NCBI GenBank assembly: GCA_018296165.2
Contig: JACKQL020000002.1
Location: 248,001-312,000 of the forward strand
DNA length: 64,000 nt
Direction of reading: 5' to 3'
From: Termitomyces sp. T153
Lineage: Eukaryota > Basidiomycota > Agaricomycetes > Agaricales > Lyophyllaceae
In this document: positions 34,011 through 43,940 of the stretch, piece after piece
How positions within the stretch are numbered: position 1 is the first letter of the stretch
Layout of the letters: every line of letters begins with the position of its first letter
Made by a program: the position numbers and the translations under genes
Notes under the pieces: model-generated
Database searches by the model: none
Seen by the model: only the letters and a program-made list of their open reading frames with translations
Told to the model about the DNA's origin: nothing

Positions 34011-35320
34011 GTCTAACCAATGAACATGACATTTAGACTGAATAAATAACTTGAGGTGTTGTGATCTATTACCATAAAGATGTCAGATGAGGAAGTTCCC
34101 TCGAGACTGGGAGGTACTTTATCTAGAGAGAGAGGTCAGTGAGATGGAAGTTTCCTAAGAAACTTAGTTCCACTAATGCTTCCTCTAGGTTGCTACATAT
34201 GATCACTGCAACTGAAGTTCCTTCATTGGTGATGTGAAACAAAGGTTTTGACTCAAATATTTCCAATAATTAGCAAGTATACATTTAATTGCATTATTGA
34301 GTTTTGTACCATCCTAGGGATTGGACATGTGCTTCCAGGCATAAAATGATACTATTCCAGAATGATAATCACCAAGGCACAAGTGCTTAGAATGTAACAT
34401 ATAGATATTGGGCTACGGAGAGCTCGCTCCCCTTGATAAATATCCTTGGAACCCTAAGGTCATTGGTTCAATTCTACTTTGTTGAGGTTTTCATTGGAAT
34501 GTATCACACAATGGATTATTTAACACTCATTAGCATGCATGGTAGTTACCGTGAATAACGCATCATGTATGTACATTACTTACTACAATTCATGCATCAC
34601 AACATCATTGTCTGGTGTCAATGTTGCGAATGCGTCGCCTCCTGCGCGCCCTACGTATCAGTCTCGTGTTTTGATTTCGTCTGGCATGATGGGCAGTATT
34701 GATTGAACTGAACACGTAAATTGACGTTAAACCTGGCAATACCAATCAAAAGACTCAAACGACATTTACAATTCCCTTGAAACGTTCAGAATTCTCCGTC
34801 AAATTTTATAAAACCTCACTCAAGTAGGCCTCAAATACGCAATATCATTGACCAAGGTTGCCTCTACAAGCCCTCAAATCCTTTAAGTTATGACACCGGG
34901 TTGGGCAAAATATTCTCTCAGATCTGCTATTTTGTGGACAAGCTTTCTTGAGAGCTCCGCTTACATCTATCTATTGTGTAAGCTTCGTGTTTCATCAGCC
35001 CTGGCAGCTGGTCCCAGGTTATAAGTATGTAACCAAATACTCAAAGCGACGTTTGACTGATGGGGCAGGCTGGTGACCATTCTGAACCATCAATTTGTCA
35101 TTTAACTGATGATGGAATTCTTATCAACGCACATTACTTAATCTCTGTGCAGTCTTCACGCTGTTCAGAAATACTAGGGCAACAAGAATAGAATTTTGTA
35201 TGATTCAGAGTCGAACACTACGGGACTGAAAGTCATGTTTATACAACGATCTCAATGGAGTAAAACGAGGGGAAGGTCGATGAGGTGACTGTCTTGGTAC
35301 CGACAGTCGAAGGGATGTTG
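34011..35320. other. Repeat-to-island transition and 3' flank of the NUP gene
   Basis: 34011-34550 is CpG-poor and has no gene. From about 34550 onward CpG frequency rises sharply and the sequence appears single-copy. I see no further gene up to the NUP stop codon. Confidence 0.5.
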
Positions 35321-35326
35321 CTAACG

Positions 35327-36540
35327 TTATTCGCGGACCAACTTTACAACAATAGGCTTTTGGTTGCCAAAGATACTTCCTGGTCCAAAGTCGGGATTAC
35401 CACCCAACGATCCCCATATGTCACCAATATAATTCGCGGGTTGAACACCCTTCTTGAACGTCTTGTTCCAATCGTTGATGATCCCTTCTACTACTTTGAC
35501 ACCGGCGAGATGGATGTTCAAGATCGAAGGGGTAAATCCTCCACTATCACCGAACAGATTAGCAGCCGCGGTTTGGCCGGGAAATTGGCGGTCAAAATCG
35601 GACGCGGTACGCATGATGACAATGCGAGAGAAGTCGACTAAACCAGCCATGGCAGCACGCATGAGGGATTCGAGGGTACCATTGTCCTCCTGTTGGGTGG
35701 TACAGTATACTCCGCTACCGTTCGTAAAGAGCATCGTAGTGTTCTCGAATGCTTCGGCGAGGAGGGTTCCACTCCAGAAGTTGTCTGCCGTTGCGGTATC
35801 GCATTCGACAACGGATGGTCCTTCGGCACCAGCAGCAAAAGCTGGATTTGTCTTGTAGTTTGCTCGGTACTGTTGTGCTGCCAACGTATCGTTAAGTTGA
35901 GCCTTTTTTGCGAAGCCGACAGCAAGCTTTCTGAGAGAATCATTAACTTCAAAGACCTCGGTGCCGTCTATTTTTTGGGGGAACTCGTCAGGACTCGTGG
36001 AACCCTGCGGTACGTAGCCAGTAGGAAAGTCGGCAGGTTTCTCACGCGCATCGAATTCATTTTGCAGGGCTACCTGGACAGCATAGCGAGCAAACGTGAC
36101 GGATCCTGTCGTAGCAACCTTGGGATTGACACCAGCTATGCCGGCAATCATGAAATAGGTTTTGGTGAGGTCGAAAGACGGGGAATGAACAAGAGATGTA
36201 ATAGTCGTGGCAGCATTGATTTCAGCTTCTCCTGTAGTGAGCTGGCAGACGGAGCCGTCGCCTGTACAATGTACATTTGGGAAGATGGGGGAAAGGCCCG
36301 GCACGCTGATGTTGCGAGCGAGGAGATTGAACTCGGGTATGCCATACCATACGTCGGCTTCACTAGCGAACTAGAGTGACGTTTGTAAAATAGAAGGTTC
36401 AACGGATGCCTAACAAGGGAACTCACCATGGAGATTATGACGACCATCGGGGCGATGGGCTTTGTCTTATCCCGCCGCACAACAATAGCCGACGCAAGGA
36501 CGACGAACCCAAGAAGGTTTGACAACGAAAATAAGTTCAT
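35327..36540 (-). CDS. Purine nucleoside permease (NUP) family protein, two exons
   Basis: The gene model is exon 1 36540-36427 (38 codons), a 56-bp GT-AG intron 36426-36371 and exon 2 36370-35327, giving 385 residues, a usual length for the family. Exon 1 gives a hydrophobic N-terminus (LFSLSNLLGFVVLASAIVV), likely a signal peptide or anchor, then KPIAPMVVIISM. Splicing restores ASEADVWYGIPEFNLLARN. Further family blocks are FMIAGIAGVNPKVATTGSVT (from about residue 107), YVPQGSTSPDEFPQKIDGTE, VVECDTATADNFWSGTLLAE, YCTTQQEDNGTLESLMRAA and a C-terminal YIGDIWGSLGGNPDFGPGS. Named for a Candida albicans protein implicated in nucleoside uptake, the family has only this one hydrophobic segment here, so the transport label is inherited, and resemblance to nucleoside phosphorylases is possible. 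The frame is intact with normal CpG, so it is probably functional. Confidence 0.9.
36371..36426 (-). other. Intron of the NUP gene
   Basis: 56 bp, GTGAGT donor and CACTCTAG acceptor on the minus strand. It is in phase 0 and joins IISM to FASEADVW, which restores the family's conserved N-terminal block. Confidence 0.85.
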
Positions 36541-36882
36541 TGGTAGGCAATATGTTAACGCGGCCTAGCAGGGTATTGAACTGTTCCCCGTCAGATTTTA
36601 TAGTAAGGATCTACCTGACCATGGGGTCGTGGGCGGTCACCAATTCCGGGCCAGATACTATTGTGTATCACTGTCAGATGTCGTTTGCCGTAAATAACCA
36701 GTAGAACTCCTCTTGGTTGCTTCATCACACAAAGCGTGTTGGACAACTGCACTCACAGGACTGCGTTTGAGGGAAAATTGGCCTTTTAATAGGCAGGAAC
36801 TTCACGGGTGTATCCCCAAAGTCAGCTCCGAGTCTCCGATATTGTTGATATCTGATACCCTGGTTCAAAACTGAGGTTTGAG

Positions 36883-36936
36883 CTGACGTGTGACTACAAA
36901 TTGACGTGTGACTACAAATTGACGTGTGACTACAAA
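36883..36936 (-). promoter_or_regulatory. Three tandem 18-bp repeats each with TGACGTG, upstream of the NUP gene
   Basis: Copies at 36883-36900, 36901-36918 and 36919-36936 read (c/t)TGACGTGTGACTACAAA; the last two are identical. TGACGT is the core site of CREB/ATF-type bZIP factors. The array lies about 340 bp upstream of the NUP start codon, in its likely promoter. A regulatory role is inferred from motif and position only. Confidence 0.5.
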
Positions 36937-37285
36937 GAATCGCAATCAGTCTTCCAAAAGAAAAGGTGGGCACATCGCGCCGGTCGTTCGCGACGTTCTC
37001 TTGGTTGTTTTCGCATCTATGGCCGCATACGATGCACCTAGACTAGCTCAACGCCTAGGAGCTATCTGTTCTCTGTCCACAGATGACCTGGATTCACTGA
37101 TATCTGACCAGATGGGTCAGGTTGACTTTATGTTGGGAGACATTCTACTAAGCTGCCTCCTAACACCCCTCACAACATTTCTCTCACATTGCCAAAATTC
37201 GTATTCATGTCACACCCTTTATTAGGTCACTGCCAAAACCAATATTTGAGCAAAGTAGTAACAGATCACCATGGAGTGCCACACT

Positions 37286-37521
37286 GATTCAAATCAAGGC
37301 TCCAACCATTTAGTTTTTGTTTATGATTGGGAAGAAATTAAATGATAACAGTAAACAAATGATCAACAAACCATTTACAAGCATCCCCTTGCTCATATGG
37401 CTGGTTATCATTTACTGTTTATTTACTGTTTACAGCCACTGTTAAACTAAACATTAAAAGTAAATGGTTTTACCATTAACAAATAGTAAACAAACTAAAG
37501 GGTTCGAGCCTTGATTGAAAC
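37286..37521. repeat. Hairpin/MITE-like element with about 35-bp terminal inverted repeats
   Basis: The left end (TCAAATCAAGGCTCCAACC and on to about 37322) is the inverse of the right end (from about 37488 through GGGTTCGAGCCTTGATTGAA). Nested inside are further inverted segments (AATGATAACAGTAAAC near 37342 and GTTATCATTTACTGTTTA near 37416). There is no coding capacity. Flanks do not show a clear TSD, so transposition is unproven. Confidence 0.5.
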
Positions 37522-38860
37522 GGTACAGTATGGTGGAATTTGTTAGTGTAGTGGCTTGAAACATCAAAATATTGTCCATCTATGATGCCTCTGGCTGTTC
37601 CTTTTGTGTTCTAGGCTTATAGCCAAACAATGTTGGTGTGCACACCAACTTGAGAGGATTCAGAAAGTTTTTGATCTGATGTTACTGGTATGGAAGGGTA
37701 AAGTCCAAAGAAGCTCTGTGTCCCAAGGACTGAGGCTCACCTATAACCAACTGTTACAATTCCTCAGATATCTATTTTACTCATTTTCAATCATGTTGTG
37801 GTTTCACGAGAATTTATACTCAGCTGTACTGGCCCCTCTACTCAAGCTTGTTTCCACAGAGAGAATGATCACAGGTCTAATTGTTGATTTTCTTGAATCA
37901 TATTATTGCTTCTGTACTACCATGTTCTTTGTAATTGCTGCCCTCTTCAGCCCCCACCTGTCCTTTGTAAGTCACATTTTGCTCATCAATACTTTCCCAG
38001 ATGCTCAAATGCACCTGCCTGGCTCTTTGCAACCTAGCAAGCCTGCTGCTCATGCATTGAACTGTATGTTTGTGAATACCAACCAGTTGGAAACTCAAAA
38101 TAATGCACTCTGCTACACCCTTTAAAATGCACAGTACCATGTATTTATCCCTGGTATGATTTTCAATATTTGATCATGATGTGACACCAACATGTTGGTC
38201 TTCATCAACAGATTGTTTTGTATGTTATACTATATTTCATACTCATAATTTGTACATATTTTCTGAATGAATGAAAATGAATTATGAGTGATGAGCTAAA
38301 TGGCCTGGGGTGTTTGTATGTACCAAATCTTGGAATTTCATGTGCTTGCTTGGACAGTCTGTCAATGGTGAGCCCTGTCATTGATGATGAGTTCAATGAG
38401 TACCATCAAGGCAACAACAGATACTAATCTTGAAGATTTTGGCACATGCAATCCTGCTAGATATCACTTCCAACCACAAGTAGCCTCAATTTCTATATAC
38501 ATGTTGCCATGTTGCTTTAGATATTCTCCTACTGATGACAGGCTCAAACTTGTTTTGATACCATGAATTGCACAGCTTGACTTAGTGATATTCTGCCCTG
38601 GCTTGGCCCTGGTCAGGTCTGACTTGAGCTGGCTCTGGCTCAGACAATACTTGGGCCCAGCCCACAGCCTCGAAAGCTGGCCTGGCCACAGCTCAGCTCA
38701 GCCCAGGCTGCAGCTTTTAACATAAGGTCAAGCAAAATACACATCAAAGAGCAGAGATCATAGCAAGAACATACTTGGAACATACCGTGAGGTATCCCGC
38801 AAGTGATTCTCTCTATGGGCTTCATTCAGCTGCAGCAACTGCAGCTATTATGGATACTGT
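37522..38860. other. CpG-poor segment inside the gene island
   Basis: A 173-codon plus frame at 37604-38125 is hydrophobic in its middle but has no recognisable domain, and its start lies in low-CpG sequence. I take it as non-genic or a repeat remnant. 38580-38720 is a run rich in GGCC/AGCT words, resembling 38940-39115. Confidence 0.4.
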
Positions 38861-40153
38861 CACGATTCGAGTTGTCATGAATAACTTTATCGAATTTGGT
38901 CTTCACAATTATGACTGCATTTTCAGCCATAACCAATGCTCCGCTGCGGCTCGGGCCGGCCTCTCACGGCTTTCCATAGGGGTGAGCCGAACAATCAGCC
39001 GAACCAAAGCCGTAGCTGAGCCGTCCTCTCAGGTGCAATTGGGCCCGACTCGAGTGGGATCAGCTTGGCCCGCGTCACGGCTTGAAGCCCGGCCCGGCAC
39101 TAGCTCTAGATTAAGAACTCTTGTACTTGTAGTTTGTTCATCCCCGCCAGTTGTCAGCACGAATTCTAACTACTCCGGCATGACGGAATACTGCCGTCGA
39201 AGACTGTACCGCCTTCATCCATATCTACGCTGCTACCCCACAAAATCACCTCGAATCTTCGGCAGCCTTTCGTGTCCTGGTGTATTGTATTGATGTTTAA
39301 AATTCTCGTTATGTTAAAATATCACGCATATCAGAGAGGAGAAACAGTGTCCCAATAGTTCAATCACGGAGTTATAGAATGCTACTGAGAACAGAAATTT
39401 TCATCCGGTCTACTACCGAGGGGACAAAAATATTTCTTCTGACCTCCGTGATATCGGTACCATCTACTTCAAGTTTCACATTGGCCCCTGAAGCTTGAAC
39501 GTTTAAAAACCAGACAACTGGTCGTGTTCCTGTGCCAAAATTGCGCAGAAGTGTTGCCACTTGGGGTCAATTTTTCACCACATGAACATATTTGAGATAA
39601 TGAAGAATTTCTCACAAAAAGTCCTAGTCACCTGTCAGATACAGAGGTAGTTGAATATATACGTCGGGTGATGTTTTATATGTACCCAATAAGTATATGT
39701 ACGTAGTTTTATGTAGTAGTTATTGAGCCGTGAATCACAGCCATCTGTATGGTGTTGGGCTATTTCAAAACTTGACAGCTGCTGATGAGCAATAATATCA
39801 TATTCCCTCAGGTACGACAGGCTATGGCTTGCCGACAATGTGTCAAGAGATACCCCTGAATACTCTCAGTGAATGTTCAATCGTTTTCACGTCGTGCCCA
39901 TATGGCCGTGTGCCGTAAATGAAAGGTGTGTAATCCTAATTTTAAGCTCCAATGGCCGAAGATTTCGCATCTGTGGACTATTCAAGAGTAAGACGGATGC
40001 CATCATCGTTACTATTTATAAAAGCATCATATGCCATGATGTCTATGCACGATGTATTCTCGAGGGCGAGGCAGTGCTTACTGTGTGAAAAGATCAGTAA
40101 TCCAGGATATAACATCTTGAAAATAGATGCACCTTGAATTCGCTCATTCCGAA
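38861..40153. other. Unique CpG-containing intergenic region, upstream of the 7TM gene
   Basis: This is a GC-rich, low-complexity word cluster (38940-39115), then AT-rich single-copy sequence. A 62-codon minus frame at 39560-39372 (MATLLRNFGTGTRPVVWFLN start) is not recognised. No convincing gene was found. The promoter of the membrane-protein gene must lie in the last few hundred bases. Confidence 0.4.
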
Positions 40154-41599
40154 ATGGGTTCCGCTACCGCAGTCATTGTTCAAGCAATTGGAAACGACCT
40201 TTTGCGCGCATCTGCCGCTATCATCGTCGAAACATTCTTTCTCGGTATATATTTCCCCTAGTACTATGTTCAGGAGGCCATTCTCAACGCCGTTTTCCAG
40301 CCATTTACACGGTCCTGATATATCTAGCCAGCGGTATCCTCATGTTAGTCGGTGAAGTCCGATTTGTCAAAGCTAACACTCACGCGTGTTTACCAGTCAT
40401 AAAGGACTCAAGCGAGTCCCGGTCATCACTCTCATAGTCCTACTGGCAATGTATGCAATGGCCATAGTCATGTGGTCCTTCGATATCACGAATCTAGTCC
40501 GCGAAATTCAAGTTACCCTGATCGATGAACCTGAAGCACCCATGAACGACAAATATGCACTTGCTAGACACAACACGTTTAGCCTTATTGGACCCATTGA
40601 TGCTATGTTTTCATTTATGGCAAGTGGCGCAGTATTAGTATTGTCTAGGTGATTGCCCACCCATAAACTTCCCTTCTCAGTCAAACTTAGGCGACGGGAT
40701 TATTATTTGGCGTGTATACGCCCTCTGGTGCACAACCAGACGGTCCTGGCTGGTTTTTATCCCTATGTCATTCCTCGTAGGCTCTGTAGGTAGGAAATCT
40801 ATCTGTTATGGTCGATATACATACTGACATTCCTGACAGCAACTTCATTCCTGCTGACATACTGCGTCGCTCATCTCGGCACATCGATTGTCGATGGTTC
40901 ATTCGAGAGACCTGCATTTTGTAAAAATGCCCAGACAGCATCCTACAGTATGGCAACAGCCACAACTGCTATCACCACGGTTCTCATTGCTCTCAAGACA
41001 TGGTAAGCCGATAATGAGTAACTGTAGCATTGGACACATCTTCAATTACGCTCGCCATTGACAGGGAATACCGACGGTCAATCAAACCTATGGTCAGTAA
41101 TGGTGCTGGTCGTGCAACAAGAGCGGAGAGATTTATGATCTTGTTGATCGAATCAGGAGTGCTCTATTTTCTCTTTTTTGTGCGTCTTTATTCCCAAAAT
41201 ACTCCCATTTGGTTACCTAGCATCACATTGCAGCTTGTTCAAGTCATTGGCAGCAATATATCTGACACCGAAAATAACTCGAAGCTGAGCTTTGCCTATT
41301 TTGTCTACACCTATTCAACTAGTGTCATTGTGGTGAGTACCAGATATACATTATGTTTGGTTTTCTATATCTGAATGCTATCGAAGGGCATGTATCCAAC
41401 GGTCATCATTATTCGTGCTCATTCAGATAATGTGGTGCTCGACACAGCCATTGCATCCACTGTTACACCATACAACTTCCAGGGTAGTCCTTCTAGTAGA
41501 AAGGTCACCCAAGAAGCAAATGGTCACGAATTGTCAACATTCAGTATATCAACTCATAGTCCACATGCTGAGGAAGGGAAGCCTGTTTTAAGCATCTAA
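40154..41599 (+). CDS. Seven-helix membrane protein of Agaricomycete type, eight exons
   Basis: Exons: 40154-40244, 40301-40343, 40397-40619, 40681-40789, 40840-41002, 41065-41179, 41234-41332, 41387-41599, giving 351 residues. Seven introns of 50-62 bp keep the frame throughout; branch sites such as CTCAAC and CTAAC are visible. Seven hydrophobic spans can be read: LAIYTVLIYLASGIL; ITLIVLLAMYAMAIVMW; FSF then LGDGIIIWRVYALW; WLVFIPMSFLVGS; TATTAITTVLIALKTW; FMILLIESGVLYFLFFLVQV; and AYFVYTYSTSVIVGMYPTVI. The tail is Ser-rich and probably cytosolic. LGDGIIIWR (D-G-x-x-x-WR) is the signature I associate with a large family of uncharacterised mushroom membrane proteins of GPCR-like layout. Function is unknown. 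Intron 3 uses a GC donor. The start ATG is the first in frame. Confidence 0.85.
40620..40680 (+). other. GC-AG intron (intron 3 of the 7TM gene)
   Basis: The donor is ATG|GCAAGT and the acceptor is TTCTCAG. It is the only choice that joins DAMFSFM to SNLGDGIIIWRVY in frame. GCAAGT is the consensus extension expected of GC donors. Confidence 0.65.
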
Positions 41600-41609
41600 G
41601 CTAGCATAT

Positions 41610-41690
41610 TGTCACAACCCCACCTTTTTCTTCCACCAACTCTGCCATTCTCTATCCTACCTCTGGACCCTGACTCCGCCAACGTCCACA
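41610..41690 (+). repeat. Family B LTR fragment, first 80 bp or so
   Basis: TGTCACAACCCCACC starts 10 bp after the stop codon of the 7TM gene. The family B match fades by about 41690. Confidence 0.55.
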
Positions 41691-41927
41691 TGTAGAATAA
41701 TACAGCTAGTAAGATCCTCAGTGTCAGACACAGTGTGTAGAAAGTGTGATTGTGTATCATATGTTTTAGGTTGTTGAAAATATGGTTTGTTGCAAAGAAT
41801 AGTAAATAAAAGATAATGAACAAAAAGGTGGGCAGGATATAGTGAAGATGAAAAAGGAAACATTTCCATAGAAGGAATGACAAATGGTGGTCAGGCAATG
41901 TTGAAGCTTGACACTCCCCTAAACTGG
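41691..41927 (-). repeat. Probable Copia 3' LTR remnant
   Basis: On the minus strand the Copia RNase H stop codon is followed by a short purine tract (AGGGGAG near 41913-41919) and then TGTCAAGCTTCAACATTGCC. This layout is that of a polypurine tract and LTR start. The far end is not defined. Confidence 0.4.
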
Positions 41928-41937
41928 CAGGACTGCA

Positions 41938-42065
41938 TTAGTCTTTTAGCTCCAGTACTTCAACAAGATACTCAGATGATACATGTGGTAAGGGTATGGT
42001 AAAAAGGTTGGCAATATTTCCTGCAGAGGAAATATGTATGATCTTAATGTATCCATCATGGACAT
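41938..42065 (-). pseudogene. Ty1/Copia RNase H C-terminus, split by family B LTR
   Basis: The minus strand reads HVHDGYIKIIHISSAGNIAN then LFTIPLPHV and on to LELKD and a stop at 41938-41940. The pattern HV-(D/G)-I-(V/I)-A-NIADLFTKPL is diagnostic of the end of Copia pol. The upstream codons HYHYIRE are at about 42829-42855, beyond the inserted family B LTR at 42071-42828. This is the only Copia coding trace seen. Confidence 0.75.
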
Positions 42066-42070
42066 GTTCT

Positions 42071-42828
42071 TGTCATGTCCCACTCCCAGACCTCCAGACC
42101 CCTTCCCAAGTCACCCCGCTTTCCTGGAGTTCCCCCCCAACACCCCCTTGACTCACCCCAACCTTTGTTCATCCATGGTGCCCACCCTGGCTAACTCCAA
42201 TGCTTACCTGGCAAACCCTGACAACCCCTGACAAACCCCAACACATCCCCTGCAGTCCCCAACATTTCCCCTTCTCCCCCCAAGCCCCTGGGCCCCTCTG
42301 ACATCCCTCCTGACCCAGGAACATGTTGCTCACTTGTCCCCTTGACCTACCCAACCACTCCAAAATTTCCTGACAACTATGGGGTGGACTGCATTCCCAT
42401 CAGTTCCCATCAGAATATCACCATGGCCTGCCATCTGATCAGAACCAACACCCATCAACCCCACACAGCTCCAACAAACCCCACTGTCACACCACTAACT
42501 CTGGACCTTGCTCTATGCTTGGCCCTGGAATCCATCGACATCAACTGTTTCCCCATCAATCTATGGCCCCACTCTCATTACCTGCATAGCCTCTGCTTGC
42601 TCCACAATCTGTATATTTTCCTCTGGACTTGTACCTGAGTATTCCCTCCAACCTAACCCTTCTTTGGGCCACCTTGGACTTGCTTGGACCATGCCCTCCA
42701 GCTTATCCTTGCAAGGGTCTGAAGTCCAGACCTCTCCAGGATGCTAGGTTATAAGTGCAGGACATTGCATCTGCCTAGTAACAACTTGCCCAGTTAAGCT
42801 GAGCCCCCATGGTCAGCAGAGCCTGACA
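42071..42828 (+). repeat. Family B solo LTR (short form), TSD GTTCT
   Basis: TGTCATGTCCC to AGAGCCTGACA, 758 bp, with TSDs GTTCT at 42066-42070 and 42829-42833. It lacks the central portion with the TATATAA box present in the roughly 1.0-1.1-kb copies. It is inserted in the Copia RNase H. Confidence 0.9.
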
Positions 42829-42859
42829 GTTCTCTGATGTAGTGATAGTGATGCAAAAT

Positions 42860-43940
42860 CAGGATTTTGGTTTTGTTTCAAACTCAGCACAAACTCCAAT
42901 TCACAAAGGTGTTTGGGACTTGGTTACACTCAGCCTCACAAATCAAATGTAGTGAAGATAGAAATTCCATTGATTTAGTTTAAAAGATTGACTGCACCAA
43001 ACTTTCAAAGAAGGTTCAATTTAAAATATAATAAATTATAAACCTGAAGCTACTGGATGCTTGTAAGCCTAAGAACTCCACTTCCTGGGGTATTCTCAGC
43101 TGTGGCACATACTTACTTGTCCAATAGGCTCAAAAATCCCCTCCTTTTATACTCTTCAGTCTGTGCATGTACCATGACTATTTTCCACATGTTTCTGTTG
43201 TCATCCTGTTGTCATCTGGGAGTGTGGTCAACTGGTTGGTGGACTGGGCTGCATGGTTGGGCCTTGGCAAGTGCATCAAGCCAGCCAGGCACCTATTTTT
43301 AGCATCAACTATTTGATCATGCTGAGGCCTAAGCTGATCTCTGGTCTACCCTTTTTCTCTCTCTCCATTCTCTCCTCCTGCCTGCAGATCCTTGTTGTTG
43401 TGGACTTCAAGGCTGTTTGGTTGAAGTTAGTTGGTCAGTGAAAAGGGGGGGGGGGTGGGTGCTAATCCTGGGTTGAGGGGAGGGAAGGTTGTAAACCTGA
43501 TCTCAGCACTGCTATCAAATTTTGATGGCTGGCCTGGCTGTTTTCAACTGACTTTGGGCTCATTTTTCATTGGTTTTACCAGGAGGTTTTACTTTTTTTC
43601 CAAGGTATGCCCTATGTCTACTGTTTTCAATATTTTTACCAGCTTACAGTTTTCAGCTGTTTTTATTTGTAAAATATAAATTTTTACAATATGCTTTCTT
43701 TGGGCTTTTCCCCCTCTGCCAATCTCATTGTTGAGACTGGTGTATTACCTCTCCCACACCAACTACTGACTGCCCTCAGTCAGCCAACCACTTCAGGTGA
43801 GCCACCTAGGTTTTGATCTCTGGCTTTTCTCCTATAGAAATTATTCTGTTTCTTTTTTAAAAGAAAAAAATTTTTCTGCATAGCTGTAACAAAGTGCTCA
43901 TTACTCTTCTTTACTTGTACAATTACTATACTCTAGTTGT
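42860..43940. other. Unassigned repeat-like DNA with an 11-base G run
   Basis: There is no recognisable coding region. Short frames at 43057-43302 and 43431-43679 are hydrophobic, with no domain. A run of 11 G followed by TGGG lies at about 43445-43459. CpG is nearly absent, as in old repeats. Confidence 0.4.

Noticed and set aside
34410..34490. Possible tRNA near AAGGTCATTGGTTCAATTC
   Set aside because: A B-box-like word is present and resembles 29455, but T-stem and acceptor pairing fail and no anticodon arm can be drawn.
35285..36379. Plus-strand frames of 118-228 codons over the NUP gene
   Set aside because: These are shadows on the opposite strand of a well-supported coding region.
37604..38125. 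173-codon open frame as a gene
   Set aside because: No domain, low CpG, no splice-supported extension and odd composition; more likely chance in AT-rich repeat.
38775..39293. 172-codon open frame as a gene
   Set aside because: It runs through a low-complexity GC-word cluster and has no recognisable domain.
40245..40273. 29-bp intron 1 in the 7TM gene (acceptor at TATGTTCAG)
   Set aside because: Too short for a fungal intron and gives a broken helix; the acceptor GTTTTCCAG at 40300 gives 56 bp and a continuous hydrophobic span.
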